From: Spirometra erinaceieuropaei
Taxonomy: Eukaryota; Platyhelminthes; Cestoda; Diphyllobothriidea; Diphyllobothriidae
Length of the DNA stretch: 64,000 nucleotides
Assembly: GCA_902702965.1 (NCBI GenBank)
Contig: CACRXP010000658.1
Location: 248,358 to 312,357 of the forward strand
Direction of reading: 5' to 3'
In this document: piece by piece, positions 1 to 9,001 of the stretch
How positions within the stretch are numbered: the stretch's first letter is position 1
How the letters are laid out: each line of letters opens with the position of its first letter
Position numbers and translations under genes: made by a program
Notes under the pieces: model-generated
The model's database searches: none
Seen by the model: only the letters and a program-made list of their open reading frames with translations
Told to the model about the DNA's origin: nothing

Positions 1-1914
1 TGATAACGTTGCACTACCCTGATTACGCACGTGGGCACATCTTGAACAGGCATCGTCATTTTTCGAATTGTAAAGTTAACCACAGTTTAGAGGATAAATG
101 CATGATTACTTTCGAAATGGTTTTGATGAAAGGACTTCTTAAAGCAGGCATTAACAGCGCAGTTTACTGACAACAATACATTTCGTGACAGCTTATCATC
201 AGCTATCCGTCGCTGCATAACAGATTACGAATAAAGAACCCAAAGTAAAGGTGCTATCTCATGAAATGCTAACATAAATTGTGAAATGTGCTTTCAGTTC
301 GGAAAGGTCACTTAGGTATGGTCTTAATATTAGTTACCGTGCAGCGTAACCGCATGATATTTTAGCCACTTCAGGATGACGGCTTTTGAGTGAGACTCTT
401 CTCGACCGCGGACAAAAACTGCACTCTATAATGAGTGAACAGTTAAGAAGTATGGAATTTTTCTACTTATCGTCCATGCCTCTACAAATAAAATTGTATT
501 TTATAGAAAACGTGTGAAAAAGTATTCTCCGCTTTACTTATTTGCCAGTGAATTACGACTTTTTTTTATCTTGACCCACCTACCGCTACACTCGCATTCA
601 AGATTCCCAAACTACACGCAGTTTACATTCCGTCGGAGGAATATTGCGCATTTCTTTACACTGCTTGGAAGACGTCATAGATTGCTCATAAAATTGTGAA
701 GTGGATGTGGTCCAGGTTGTAAACCCTATAAGAAGTATCATTGAACGCGCTGGTGCAATGCCGTGTGAATAGTATTTCACGGTCTTAAAAATTTTCATAA
801 TTAACAATTTTTTTAAATCGAAAGATACCCTTTCTTTGTGAGCAAATTTCAAAAAGATTTGAGTTGTTACTAAATAATCATAAGAAAAGATATTCTGCGC
901 ACGTTTCCCACAAAAATATATTTGAATTTAAAAATGAATTGAAAGTCAATGGAAAAATTACATACGCCTTAAGTTGTCACTCGTTACTGGGCGTAGTTTT
1001 TACAGACGATCGAAAGGAAGCGCATTTGAAAGCCGCCATGCTGATGTGACCAAAAATATCTTAGGATTGTTGCTCTTCAATTCCCTCAGAAAGTAACTGC
1101 CAACTTTAAGTAGACCAGTTTATTATAGGGTCTATAGGTGCAGACCTAAATGTGATGTATGAATATTTTTGGCCGACGTCCATTAGCCACGGCAGAATGA
1201 GCACATAATATTCATTGATTGCTGGCAGGCATCTAGTGGTATATTTTAGCGTTAGGAGATACTATACTAGCAGCGTAGGTAGTAATTAAAAGCCCAGACC
1301 CGCATGTTAATGAATATTACGCGGTCATCCCGCCGTGTCTGATGGACTTTGGCCCAAACCTTCATATATCACATGTCGGTCTGCGCCTAGAGACCCTAGT
1401 ATAAACGGAGCTACTCCAAGTTGACAGTTAATTTCAGATGAAATTAAAGAGAAATAAGTTGTAAACTGGAGTACCTACCAGAAGGCACACGGGGAATACC
1501 GGTGGATACACTGAGGAGACGAACCCCTCGCAGCTTCGTCGTGCAGCGGCAGAATATCGGCGAAACACGTGTGTCTAGGCTTTTAGCGAATACCTGTGCT
1601 GCTACAGTGCGTGACCTATCTCATGAAATGTTGGCTGAAATTCTGAAATGCGTTTTCGATTAGGAAGGATTACTTGGTCGCGGTTGTAATACTGATTATC
1701 CTAAAGCATACTCTTATAACATTTTGGACTCGGCAGGATATCGGCTTTTAAATGCACTTCTTTTCAATCTCCTGTAGAAAGCGTGCTCGATAAAAAAATC
1801 AGTACTTAAGTAGCATGCATTTTTTTTCCATTGATTTTCGATGGTCTTGGAAATTCAAATATATTTTATAGAAAGCACAAACAGAAATATGCTTTCTGAT
1901 AGAAGCGAACAGGC
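1..1914. repeat. TIR-family debris, no gene seen
   Basis: Pieces of the 27.3/29.5/47.3-kb inverted-repeat family occur here: left ends near 237 (GGTGCTATCTCATGAAATG) and 1605 (CAGTGCGTGACCTATCTCAT), and interior pieces at 470-790, 1500-1600 and 1740-1890. An interior piece at 870-960 is inverted. The short open frames have no recognisable content. Confidence 0.35.
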
Positions 1915-2150
1915 GAGTTCCAGGTAGCAGTTCAGAAGATGAAGATGCGATCACCGGAACAAGAACTTTATTTGCCTGACGTTTCTGATCCTTACTCGAA
2001 TCCATCATCAGGGACCTTAGCAGATAAAGATGATTGTGGCACCAGGAGTGCAGTATTTATAGCACGTGGCTGTCGTGGGACCGCATGCGCACTGCAATTA
2101 ACAGTTCTCGTAATCACCGCTTTTAGCGAATACCTGTACTGCTAGTATGG
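1915..2150 (-). repeat. TATA/hammerhead repeat unit U1
   Basis: On the - strand a TATA box (CTATAAATA, complement of 2054-2062) is followed about 43 bases later by a hammerhead-like core at 1981-2011: CTGATGA, then TGGATTC, a loop, a mutated second arm, then GAAACGTC. Sequence on both sides matches U2 at 8.34-8.55 kb (same orientation) and U3 at 8.80-8.99 kb (opposite orientation). The mutated second arm and a mismatch in stem I suggest this copy no longer cleaves. Confidence 0.5.
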
Positions 2151-2689
2151 TATCATGTGGCCCAAAAGAAGAAAAGCTTCGAAATGAAACCTGTGCTATT
2201 GAATGTCGTCAGATGGACTTGATGAGAGAATATACGTCATAATCCTCTTTCCCTCTTTGCACTGGCTGTGAGCAACAATCGGTTGCAACCTTTCATCACC
2301 TCACCTTCTAGCGCACTAGCTGCATTCCTCCTATTAATCTGACGATAGGCTGCCTGCACCTTGAGAATAGGTGTGTAAATGTCTAATTTCAAAAAGTATA
2401 TGTCTCTCGGCACACTAGCCGAATGTCTACTCTCATACCTATGCGAAGGCCACATTTGGTCGCACATGAATCCTGGATTTCTAAGTTCCTTGATAAATGC
2501 TAGACAAGTGTTAAAAATATGGCGAACTACCCTCCAGTGGGTGGTTGTGAAACGATCGTCAACATAATGGCCGAAATTATGTGGATGACGCGGATATGAT
2601 GAAAAGCATGGCAAACAACCTACGGAGATGCCGTCCGGCTATGGCACTCTTTCGAGACCCGGAGTTTCGCTAACCCCGCTGGCTCCCTC
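2151..2689. other. Unassigned
   Basis: A - strand frame of 125 codons at 2614-2237 contains a chance YVDD but none of the neighbouring reverse transcriptase motifs. Nothing is supported. Confidence 0.3.
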
Positions 2690-3177
2690 TGATGCAGGTG
2701 GGTGTGTGAGTGTCCCCCAAAACGGGCTACGTAGTAGATGCGCTGGACCAACACGGGGGCCACATCGGATTCTGTCAGGCGTTATCTTGCGCAATAACAA
2801 ATGCCAACTTTTCGGGGGTGCGCTGGCAGACCCTGTCGTTGGCAGTCGTCACACAAACTGGGACTACTGGAGCCCCTCTCCCCCCCCTCCCCCCCATTGT
2901 TTTGTCAGCCAAAATCCTGGTCATTTTGTGTGGACCATGGGGTGCGGAGTGGAGCGCCAAGGTGCGGATCCGTCCGAGCCATCCACCTGCGGCCTCGCTC
3001 ATCTCCGGTCTTCTTGGCTCTGTCTTGACATCGAGCTCAGGCGGGAGAGGAGGAGAGTGTGGTAGATGCAGCGCAAGTCTACTGGCACTATAAACCCTTG
3101 CGCAAGTCACCGTCCCTGCTCACACCACCTGCTGTGGGGCATACGGTTGACATCGTCGAAATCGACGGTCGAGCTCT
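2690..3177 (+). mobile_element. 3' tail fragment of the zinc-finger LINE
   Basis: This stretch contains the string shared by all LINE 3' ends in the window: AAAATCCTGGT, the CCGAGCCATCCACCTG run, CTTCTTGGCTCTGTCTTGAC, a GATGCAGCGCAAGTCTACTGGCACTATAAAC-type block, then the terminal CGAAATCGACGGTCGAGCTC. It aligns with the 3' end of the LINE at 29.85-33.0 kb. It has no coding part. It ends about 180 bases before the intact peptide gene. Confidence 0.6.
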
Positions 3178-3311
3178 TGTGTGTGTGTGTTTGTGTGCGC
3201 CTGAGCAGGCATGCGCTGAAGCACTCTGTACACCACACAGCTGTCAGTACACTGCCACGTGCCCTGAGACTTTGTATTTACCCTACTGTACTGAAGCGTT
3301 CTGTGATTTAC

Positions 3312-3317
3312 TATAAG
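3312..3317 (+). promoter_or_regulatory. TATA-like box of peptide gene copy 1
   Basis: TATAAG lies 48 bases upstream of the ATG at 3360. Copy 2 has a canonical TATAAAAG 51 bases upstream of its ATG, so position is conserved although the flanking sequence differs. A LINE 3' tail ends about 135 bases further upstream (near 3177). Confidence 0.35.
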
Positions 3318-3359
3318 ACTCGACACACCCAGCCACCGGGAGAACAAATTACAGTTAAC

Positions 3360-3698
3360 ATGCTCAACAAACTTCCAAATCTGCAACTTCCTATTTTAAT
3401 CAGTTTCCTTCTCTACGCAACTTGTGCCACTTCGAAAGCAGACGCAACTGGAGGCTTTTTATCAGATCGCCTAGAAAAGGAAGCACTGCAGGGCGCGGAA
3501 GGGGCAAGTGGGGTAGAAGCTTCAACAGAGCTGCAGAAAGAAGATCTGTCCGAACTGGTGCCCCATTCACTTGCGCCAGCTGGATGGTGGGTGCGATTTC
3601 GTGAGCGCGCCAAGCGATTCCTCCGGGGGCGCGGTTGCAGAGGCGGACAGTGCCGTCAACCGAATAATCACATTAACATTGTCCGTATACCGTTTTGA
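3360..3698 (+). CDS. Putative secreted cationic two-cysteine peptide precursor (copy 1, intact)
   Basis: This 112-residue open frame has the layout of a secreted peptide precursor. Residues 1-27 form a signal peptide with hydrophobic core LPILISFLLYA. Residues 28-70 are an acidic, Glu/Asp-rich pro-region (SDRLEKEALQG, LQKEDLSELV). Residues 76-112 are strongly basic. A dibasic KR at 85-86 could release a 26-residue C-terminal peptide with Cys93 and Cys98 (FLRGRGCRGGQCRQP), ending NIVRIPF. I chose the ATG at 3360 because the signal peptide starts there and because GGAGAAC...TAACATG also precedes the start of the relative at 36.83 kb. A TATA-like TATAAG lies 48 bases upstream, matching the 51-base spacing in that relative. 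The two relatives (36.83 and 37.6 kb) are disrupted, so this is the only intact member here. I do not recognise the family. A host-defence-like, signalling or parasite-secreted role is inference from the layout only. Confidence 0.6.
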   Translation: MLNKLPNLQLPILISFLLYATCATSKADATGGFLSDRLEKEALQGAEGASGVEASTELQKEDLSELVPHSLAPAGWWVRFRERAKRFLRGRGCRGGQCRQPNNHINIVRIPF

Positions 3699-4164
3699 TT
3701 TACGTTATTCTCTCTTTATCATGAATTCCTGAATAAGGTAACGATATATGTTCTGTGAAATTACTAAGTAAAACTATTGCAAACACGAGAATCTTCTAAA
3801 TATATTGACACCCGAGGTCCTCCGATTTCAGCCTAAATTTTATGCTTTTGTTCCAACTATGAAACCGTTTAGGGAAGGGTGGGGGAATAAGTATCACCCG
3901 TATCACAGGTGGCCTTAGGCCGAATCCTGGGCTAAATTCAGATGGCCTAACTGTACTGGGGGGTAAACGAACCCATGGCATCCCGTTGGACGCCGCCTAC
4001 TGGATTTTTTAAGGAAAAGCCCGTACCATGGGAAAAAGGGGACTTCGGTGACAATGGGCAGCCAACACTCTCCGGTGGGTCGTCGGCAGCCTGCATACTA
4101 GGATCAGAAGGTGGCAAAAAGGACTCTTTAAGTTTATATAGTGAAAATCCCATTCCGAGGTAGC
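3699..4164. other. Unassigned, downstream of the peptide gene
   Basis: No recognised coding or repeat content; no clear polyadenylation signal within the first 100 bases. Confidence 0.3.
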
Positions 4165-4527
4165 GTCAGGAGAAGAAGAGGCTTATACCGACAGAGGTTT
4201 ATTGGACGTCTCACATGTCAAGGAGTGATTTCGCCTACCCATCTGCAGAGATTGGAAGTTCATGTGCACAGCCCTCATAATATGGCGCCCAGCTGCGGGA
4301 TGTACAAATACGTTGAGGAGACCAGCCGATGGTTACTAACGTGGACGCATGAACTTCACTTGACCGTACGAAGATTGGACCTAACGTCAGAGGTAGCAAA
4401 CCATGTCGCGCAGATGGGACACAGCTTCAACTTTGACACCGTTGAAATTGTCGGCCAAGGTGCTGCTCACACGTCAGGGCAGGTACAAGAAGCCTGGGTG
4501 TCTTCCGACTGCTCAGTCTACCGCTAA
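4165..4527 (+). mobile_element. PLE GIY-YIG endonuclease remnant (E1)
   Basis: The end of this open frame (YKYVEETSRWL, TVRRLDLTSEVANHVAQMGHSF, VQEAWVSSDCSVYR) matches the C-terminal half of the GIY-YIG domain in Penelope-like elements, where the usual form is NYVGETSRxL...EHxxAVRR...S.VAxHxxxxGHxF...EAW. The catalytic G of YVGET is E here. The reverse transcriptase part is missing. A short inverted repeat (GATGGGTAGGCGAA) brackets the fragment at about 4220 and 4592. Confidence 0.5.
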
Positions 4528-5324
4528 ATTAATTTTCTTGTCCCCTATCCGGCTTAACGAGCTGCGAACTTGAGTCTGCAGCCTCCGAAGATGGGTAGGC
4601 GAAGTCACTACTCGAACGACCCTTCATCTTTTGATCAATTAAATTATATCAGCCTACTGAACAGGAGTAAGTAGGCACTATGTGGGAATAGACTGTTGGT
4701 GGCGTGCTCATTTATGCGTCACCATCTGGACAAATTTCGGTACAGCAACGCATTTTACTGTAGCGGATCGGTGAAAAGTGCCATTTAAATATGAAGAACT
4801 CGGTTTGAACGGACAGAGGCTTCGGGTTAAGTCTATTTGGCTTAGTTATACTGGGGTCGTGCAACTGAAGGGTGGACAACCAATGGTTAGTATGAGCGGG
4901 AGAAGGTTGGAAACGCTTATTCACACAGCAGGACGATCGGAGAAGGACGAACCGCGCCTGCTCATTTCCCCAACATCCAGTTTGTCGTTACACCGTAGGG
5001 ATTAAATCTCCGGTTCGTCCACTTCTCAAACCGGGTCGTCAAAAACACGAGTAATTTCTCCTTGCCCTTTTTACGCCGTTAGTTGTGCCGCCCTCATCAG
5101 TGTGCAGCTCTGCGTTTTGCTAGTATAATAGGCCCGGGGATCACTTGAAAGTGTACATCCCCTTAAAAGGATTTATGTTCAGTCGAATGAGAATTTTCAC
5201 GGTCAACCGAAGTTGACGGTCAGTGAAATGCCCCCATCAAAAGTCAACAAATTAGTCTTTTTATCTCTGTTTCCGATTGGTTATCATCAAGTCCATCATA
5301 CTCACATGGGACAAGACCAAACAA
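4528..5324. other. Unassigned
   Basis: It holds the right half of a short inverted repeat (near 4592) associated with E1. A 75-codon + frame at 4778-5005 has no recognisable features. Confidence 0.3.
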
Positions 5325-5480
5325 TTTAAGGGGAAAAGAAGGATTTTTAGTGTAAGATAGGATCGCCAGAACAAGATTTCTGACAGTCTAGTTCTCAGAT
5401 TCACACTCGAATCAATCAAAAGAGGCCGCGTAAGAAAAGGATAATGACAGCATAAGCGCTACATTATTTTTAGGATGCAG
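5325..5480 (-). repeat. Decayed TATA/hammerhead repeat unit U5
   Basis: TCTGACAGT...TTCTCAGATTCACACTCGAATCAATC at 5379-5425 aligns, with many changes, to the hammerhead segment of U2. The following bases up to GGATGCAGTTGCAATGC match the downstream part of U2. The core boxes are destroyed. Confidence 0.35.
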
Positions 5481-5666
5481 TTGCAATGCTATACAAACAT
5501 ACGTATCCAAAAATGGTGGCTCCCACACTCGATGTCGTCGCTTGGTGCAATGATAATTTGATTGCGGTAGCCAATTCATCAATTGTTGCGTATTTATAAC
5601 TCAAGCGGTTATCACCCGGTGGTTCAGCTTGAGGCAATCATATATATTATCCGACTTAAACAATAC

Positions 5667-7869
5667 GACAGTTCGACCGTCGCATCCGACGACGTCTACT
5701 GTGTACTCCACAGTCACCAGGCACGGTGACTAGTGCGTGATTTAGTTTTTAGTGAACTTAGAATTGCACAGCCTATGTCGCACCCTCTCCTCCAACCTGG
5801 ACCCGATGTCAAGGTAGAGTTGAAAAGACAGGGGGTGGAAGAGGACGCAGATAGCTGGCGCGGCCGAAGCCGTACCTAGGCGTGCCGTCACACTCGGTTG
5901 GGATCCCATGGGCTGGGAGTGTCCTAATGGCCACATTAAGAAGAAGCCATTGAAGCCTGACTCTTAGACCACCAGTCGACTGCGAGATCCAAGTTATCCT
6001 GTCAGTTGGTAACCTTCCAAGCCACGGCTTTTAGCGCACCGTGATAGCTTCAAGCGCGTCGGATTGTTTATAGTGAGGAAGAGAATGCACTGAGTCGTCG
6101 ACCTCACTCTCCCATTCACTATCCGAGCCGGTTATTTCACTTCAGCGGAGAATGGGAGTGGTGGCTGACATATCTACTGACCTTGTCTGCGCACTCCATA
6201 GGCTCGACCTGACCCCCAAAACACAAGCACCAGGATCTTGTACAACAGGGGTTGGGCGGTATATATCTCACATGCGTGAGAGCTTGACTCTGAGCCCACG
6301 ATTCCACAATTCCACACAAACACACACATAACTGGACGGACTGCGAGGACTGAGTTGGGACATCAGTCAGCAGCCTTACAAGCCACGATGCTTGACGCAC
6401 CGTGATAGTCTCAAATTCGAATCACACATGCAGAAGAGGAGCCACATGAAGAAGGAGCTGGGACGCACACTTCCCACATGCATGGGAGGTAGAAATTGTG
6501 TGTTTGCGATGGATGGTGATGTTTTAAGATGCACTTGTTTGTAGGGGAAGATGTGATGGTGTGGCGTAGCCGACAGTTGACTACCGCAGATATGGCCTAA
6601 TAGACCCAGCGGTGATTGGATGTGCAGGTGATGTGAGAGCGGTCGAGGCGGATGAGTTGGGTGTTGGTTGGTGCTCCAGACGCTGGTTCGCCGGTCTCTG
6701 TGCGATGGGTTTGCAAGTGACCGATCAGACCGCTGTATGAGGTGAAGGTGCGATCGTAATGAGAACAGATATGGACAAGGTCCCCATAACTGGTACTGAC
6801 GGTGGTGAGATTTATGTTTGTCGGTGTGTCAGGATTGTGTGCAATGGTAGGAGGTGCAGAAACCGCTGCAGTGCATGTTGAGGCCATGAAGGAGGATGGT
6901 AGTGGGGGTTCAGGAGTGCGGTTAGTGCTGGTTGTCGACGTGGAGGCCGAGGAGGAGGTGAGCGGGAAGACATTGGGTAGTGTCGTCTGGGTGTTGCAGT
7001 TGATTCGAAGATGCCCAATTAGACGGCTGGTGGCCGGAACGCTCGTTGACATCGTGGACACGTCGGGGCGGTCGAGCTTTGGCGTTGCGACATGGGAGCA
7101 GTTGAGATTTACTACCTTCACGTTGGGCTTTGGCGTCCCTGACGCGTTTGACTTAGTAGATTGCTGCGCCTGTCTTCGTCGCTCTCCTCCAGGCAGGGTC
7201 GGTCCCGAGCAAGGTTTTCCTAATTGGACGGGTTGATTTGCAGGCGCCTCAAGGAATCCTTCAGGATATCCCTGTACCGCCGGACTTGGCCTCCTTGTCG
7301 GCGGGAACCCGTGGCGACTTCTCCATAGAAGAGTTGCTTATGAAACCGCTCCTCTTCCATGCGCACCAGATGGCCGCTCCAGCGCAGTTGAAGTTGTCTC
7401 AGCACGGTGCAGATGCTGAGGATTCCCGTCCACACCATTGCGTCCGTGTCCAGGACCCAGTCCTGCCACCTCAGCTTTAGTATTTGACGAAGACAACTGA
7501 GGCGGAAGTGGTTTAGTCTTCGCGCCTGCTTTTTTTACACCGTCTTGGTCTCCGCTTCATACATAAACGTCGGCAGGCTGATTGCTTTGCACATGGTCAG
7601 TTTGATGTTGAGATGGAAACTATGACGATTCCAGACGGTGTTTTGTAGGCGATCGAAGGCTTGGCTGTATTTGGAAATCCGGCGGGTCACTTTTATCGTC
7701 AATTTTGTTATTGCAAGAGAGGATGCTGCCCAGGTAAGCGAAGTTGTCTACGACTTGCAGTTGGACGTCGTTCAAGTTGATTTGGAGAGCGACGTAGGCA
7801 GCGTCGGGTGCATAACCATCGTATTCTCTGTGTTAATGACCTGGCCGAAATTTTCGCAGGCGGCGGCAA
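5667..7869 (-). mobile_element. 5'-truncated, decayed zinc-finger LINE (L1)
   Basis: Read on the - strand from 7869, it contains the reverse transcriptase region after the catalytic box (ENFGQVINTENTMVMHP, YSQAFDRLQNTVWNR), then [20 protein letters not shown]...[21 protein letters not shown] at 7438-7220. Next come C2H2-like fingers at 7121-6597 (RLIGHLRINC, YDRTFTSYSGLIGHLQTHRTETGEP) and a non-coding tail ending in the family terminus (complement of GACAGTTCGACCGTC) at 5667. The parts lie in different frames with stops, so it is dead. The 5' break falls directly against PLE fragment E2. Confidence 0.7.
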
Positions 7870-8307
7870 CTTGCAGTTTGGGTTGCACACAGGCCGGAAG
7901 CAACCATTAGGCGCCAAGTCATGACGCCAAAAGACCCGCTGCCACGGCAGGAAACGTCTGGAGTCGTTTACCGGATCTGGTGCAGTTGAGGACAAAGCAA
8001 CTACGTCGGAGAAACCGGATGATTACTCCGTACGCGAATGGACGAGCACGCAGCAGCAGTGAGACGGGGAGACGCTAACTCTCAGGTGGCGGCACACTCG
8101 ACCGGACCCGGCCATATTTTCAAATTTCAAGAGGCCGAAATCCTCACAAGGAGTGACAACCGCGTGAGCCGCGAGCTGTTCGAGTCATGGTTCTCAGGCC
8201 CGCAATCCATCAGCAAACACAATGACCTCCCGGGACCATGTTCCGTGCTGAGATTTTCACTGGGCAGGGGAATCAGTCACGTGGGGAGGTCGCGGGCGAG
8301 CATTTAG
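7870..8307 (+). mobile_element. PLE GIY-YIG endonuclease remnant (E2)
   Basis: One frame reads DPLPRQETSGVVYRIWCS, a stop, GQSNYVGETG, a stop, then LLRTRMDEHAAAVRRGDANS and on to SRELFESWFSGPQSISKHND. The VVYRI and NYVGET pairs are the GIY and YIG halves of the nuclease, followed by the R...EH helix and the ESW segment. Two TGA codons interrupt it; the second replaces an expected CGA. It is the C-terminal end of a Penelope-like polyprotein. Confidence 0.65.
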
Positions 8308-8390
8308 CACAGTTGCCGATACAAGCGAAAATGCGCGTTCCAGGAACAAGTTGTTCAGAAGAAGAAGAAGCGATCGCTGGAACAAGGTCT

Positions 8391-8440
8391 TTATTCGCCT
8401 GACGTTTCGGATTCTCACTTGAATCCATCATCAGAGACAG
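8391..8440 (-). ncRNA. Hammerhead-like self-cleaving RNA motif (best copy, in U2)
   Basis: On the - strand the elements occur in order: stem I 5' strand (TGTCT), conserved box CTGATGA (8428-8434), stem II GGATTC/GAATCC (six perfect pairs, loop AAGTGA), conserved box GAAA, then ACGTC and stem I 3' strand (AGGCG, pairing with TGTCT through two G-U pairs). Cleavage would follow GTC. Stem III is only the self-complementary ACGT, as in minimal hammerheads that act as dimers, which are known from Penelope-like elements and animal retrozymes. One unpaired T between CTGATGA and stem II departs from consensus. A TATA box lies 44 bases upstream. Activity is inference. Confidence 0.55.
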
Positions 8441-8477
8441 TAGCAGAAAAGGGTGACTCGTGCACCGGAAGTTGTAG

Positions 8478-8486
8478 TATTTATAG
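8478..8486 (-). promoter_or_regulatory. TATA box of repeat U2
   Basis: TATTTATAG on the + strand reads CTATAAATA on the - strand, 44 bases upstream of the hammerhead-like core. The same box at the same spacing occurs in U1 and U3. Confidence 0.45.
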
Positions 8487-8799
8487 GATGCAGTCGCTAT
8501 GCTACCGCATACCTATAGCAATTAACCGCGCTCCCCTTCATGAAGGATCGTGGCCCGCTGGTGCACTAATTGCTTGCTGGCCGGCATGTAAGTTGTTAAT
8601 TACCGAAATGTCATCACCCGTGTTGGATGCTGGCGTGATGATGGCTCGGCCATCTGGCTCACCGGCTTACGTTTTATCACAGTGACAGTGAGCCAAATCG
8701 CCGAGCAATCGTTACATCAGTGTCCTGCACGGATGACGAAATCACGGCGATTAAGGACCCGGACTCGGACTGACAAGCCATCACCGCATCAATTACGAC

Positions 8800-8990
8800 C
8801 CTAGCGGTGATTGCGAGAACTCTTAGTTGCAGTGCGCATACGGTCCGACAGCAGCCACGTGCTATAAATACTGCACTCCTTGTGCCACCACTACCCTTAT
8901 ATGCGACTGTCTGTGATGATGGATTCGAGTGAGAATCCTAAACTTCAAGCCAATAAATTTCTTGCTCAAGAGATTCCATCTTCGTCTTCT
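8800..8990 (+). repeat. TATA/hammerhead repeat unit U3
   Basis: CTATAAATA at 8862-8870 is followed 43 bases later by GTGATGA, a perfect GGATTC/GAATCC stem II, then TAAAC at 8939-8943. Relative to U2, the first C of CTGATGA and the G of GAAA are mutated, so cleavage is not expected. Orientation is opposite to U2. Both lie between two Penelope-like fragments pointing toward each other. Confidence 0.45.
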
Positions 8991-9001
8991 GAGATCCATG
9001 C

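Larger units (their letters stand above)
8340..8560 (-). repeat. TATA/hammerhead repeat unit U2
   Basis: This unit contains, on the - strand, a TATA box, a spacer, the best hammerhead-like core and then a tail (AATAAAGACCTTGTTCC...). It abuts the 3' end of the PLE endonuclease remnant that ends at 8307, so it may be that element's terminal (pseudo-LTR) region. However, the ribozyme is antisense to that endonuclease. Confidence 0.45.

Noticed and set aside
2237..2614. HYVDD string suggesting a reverse transcriptase
   Set aside because: None of the flanking reverse transcriptase motifs is present; a chance match.
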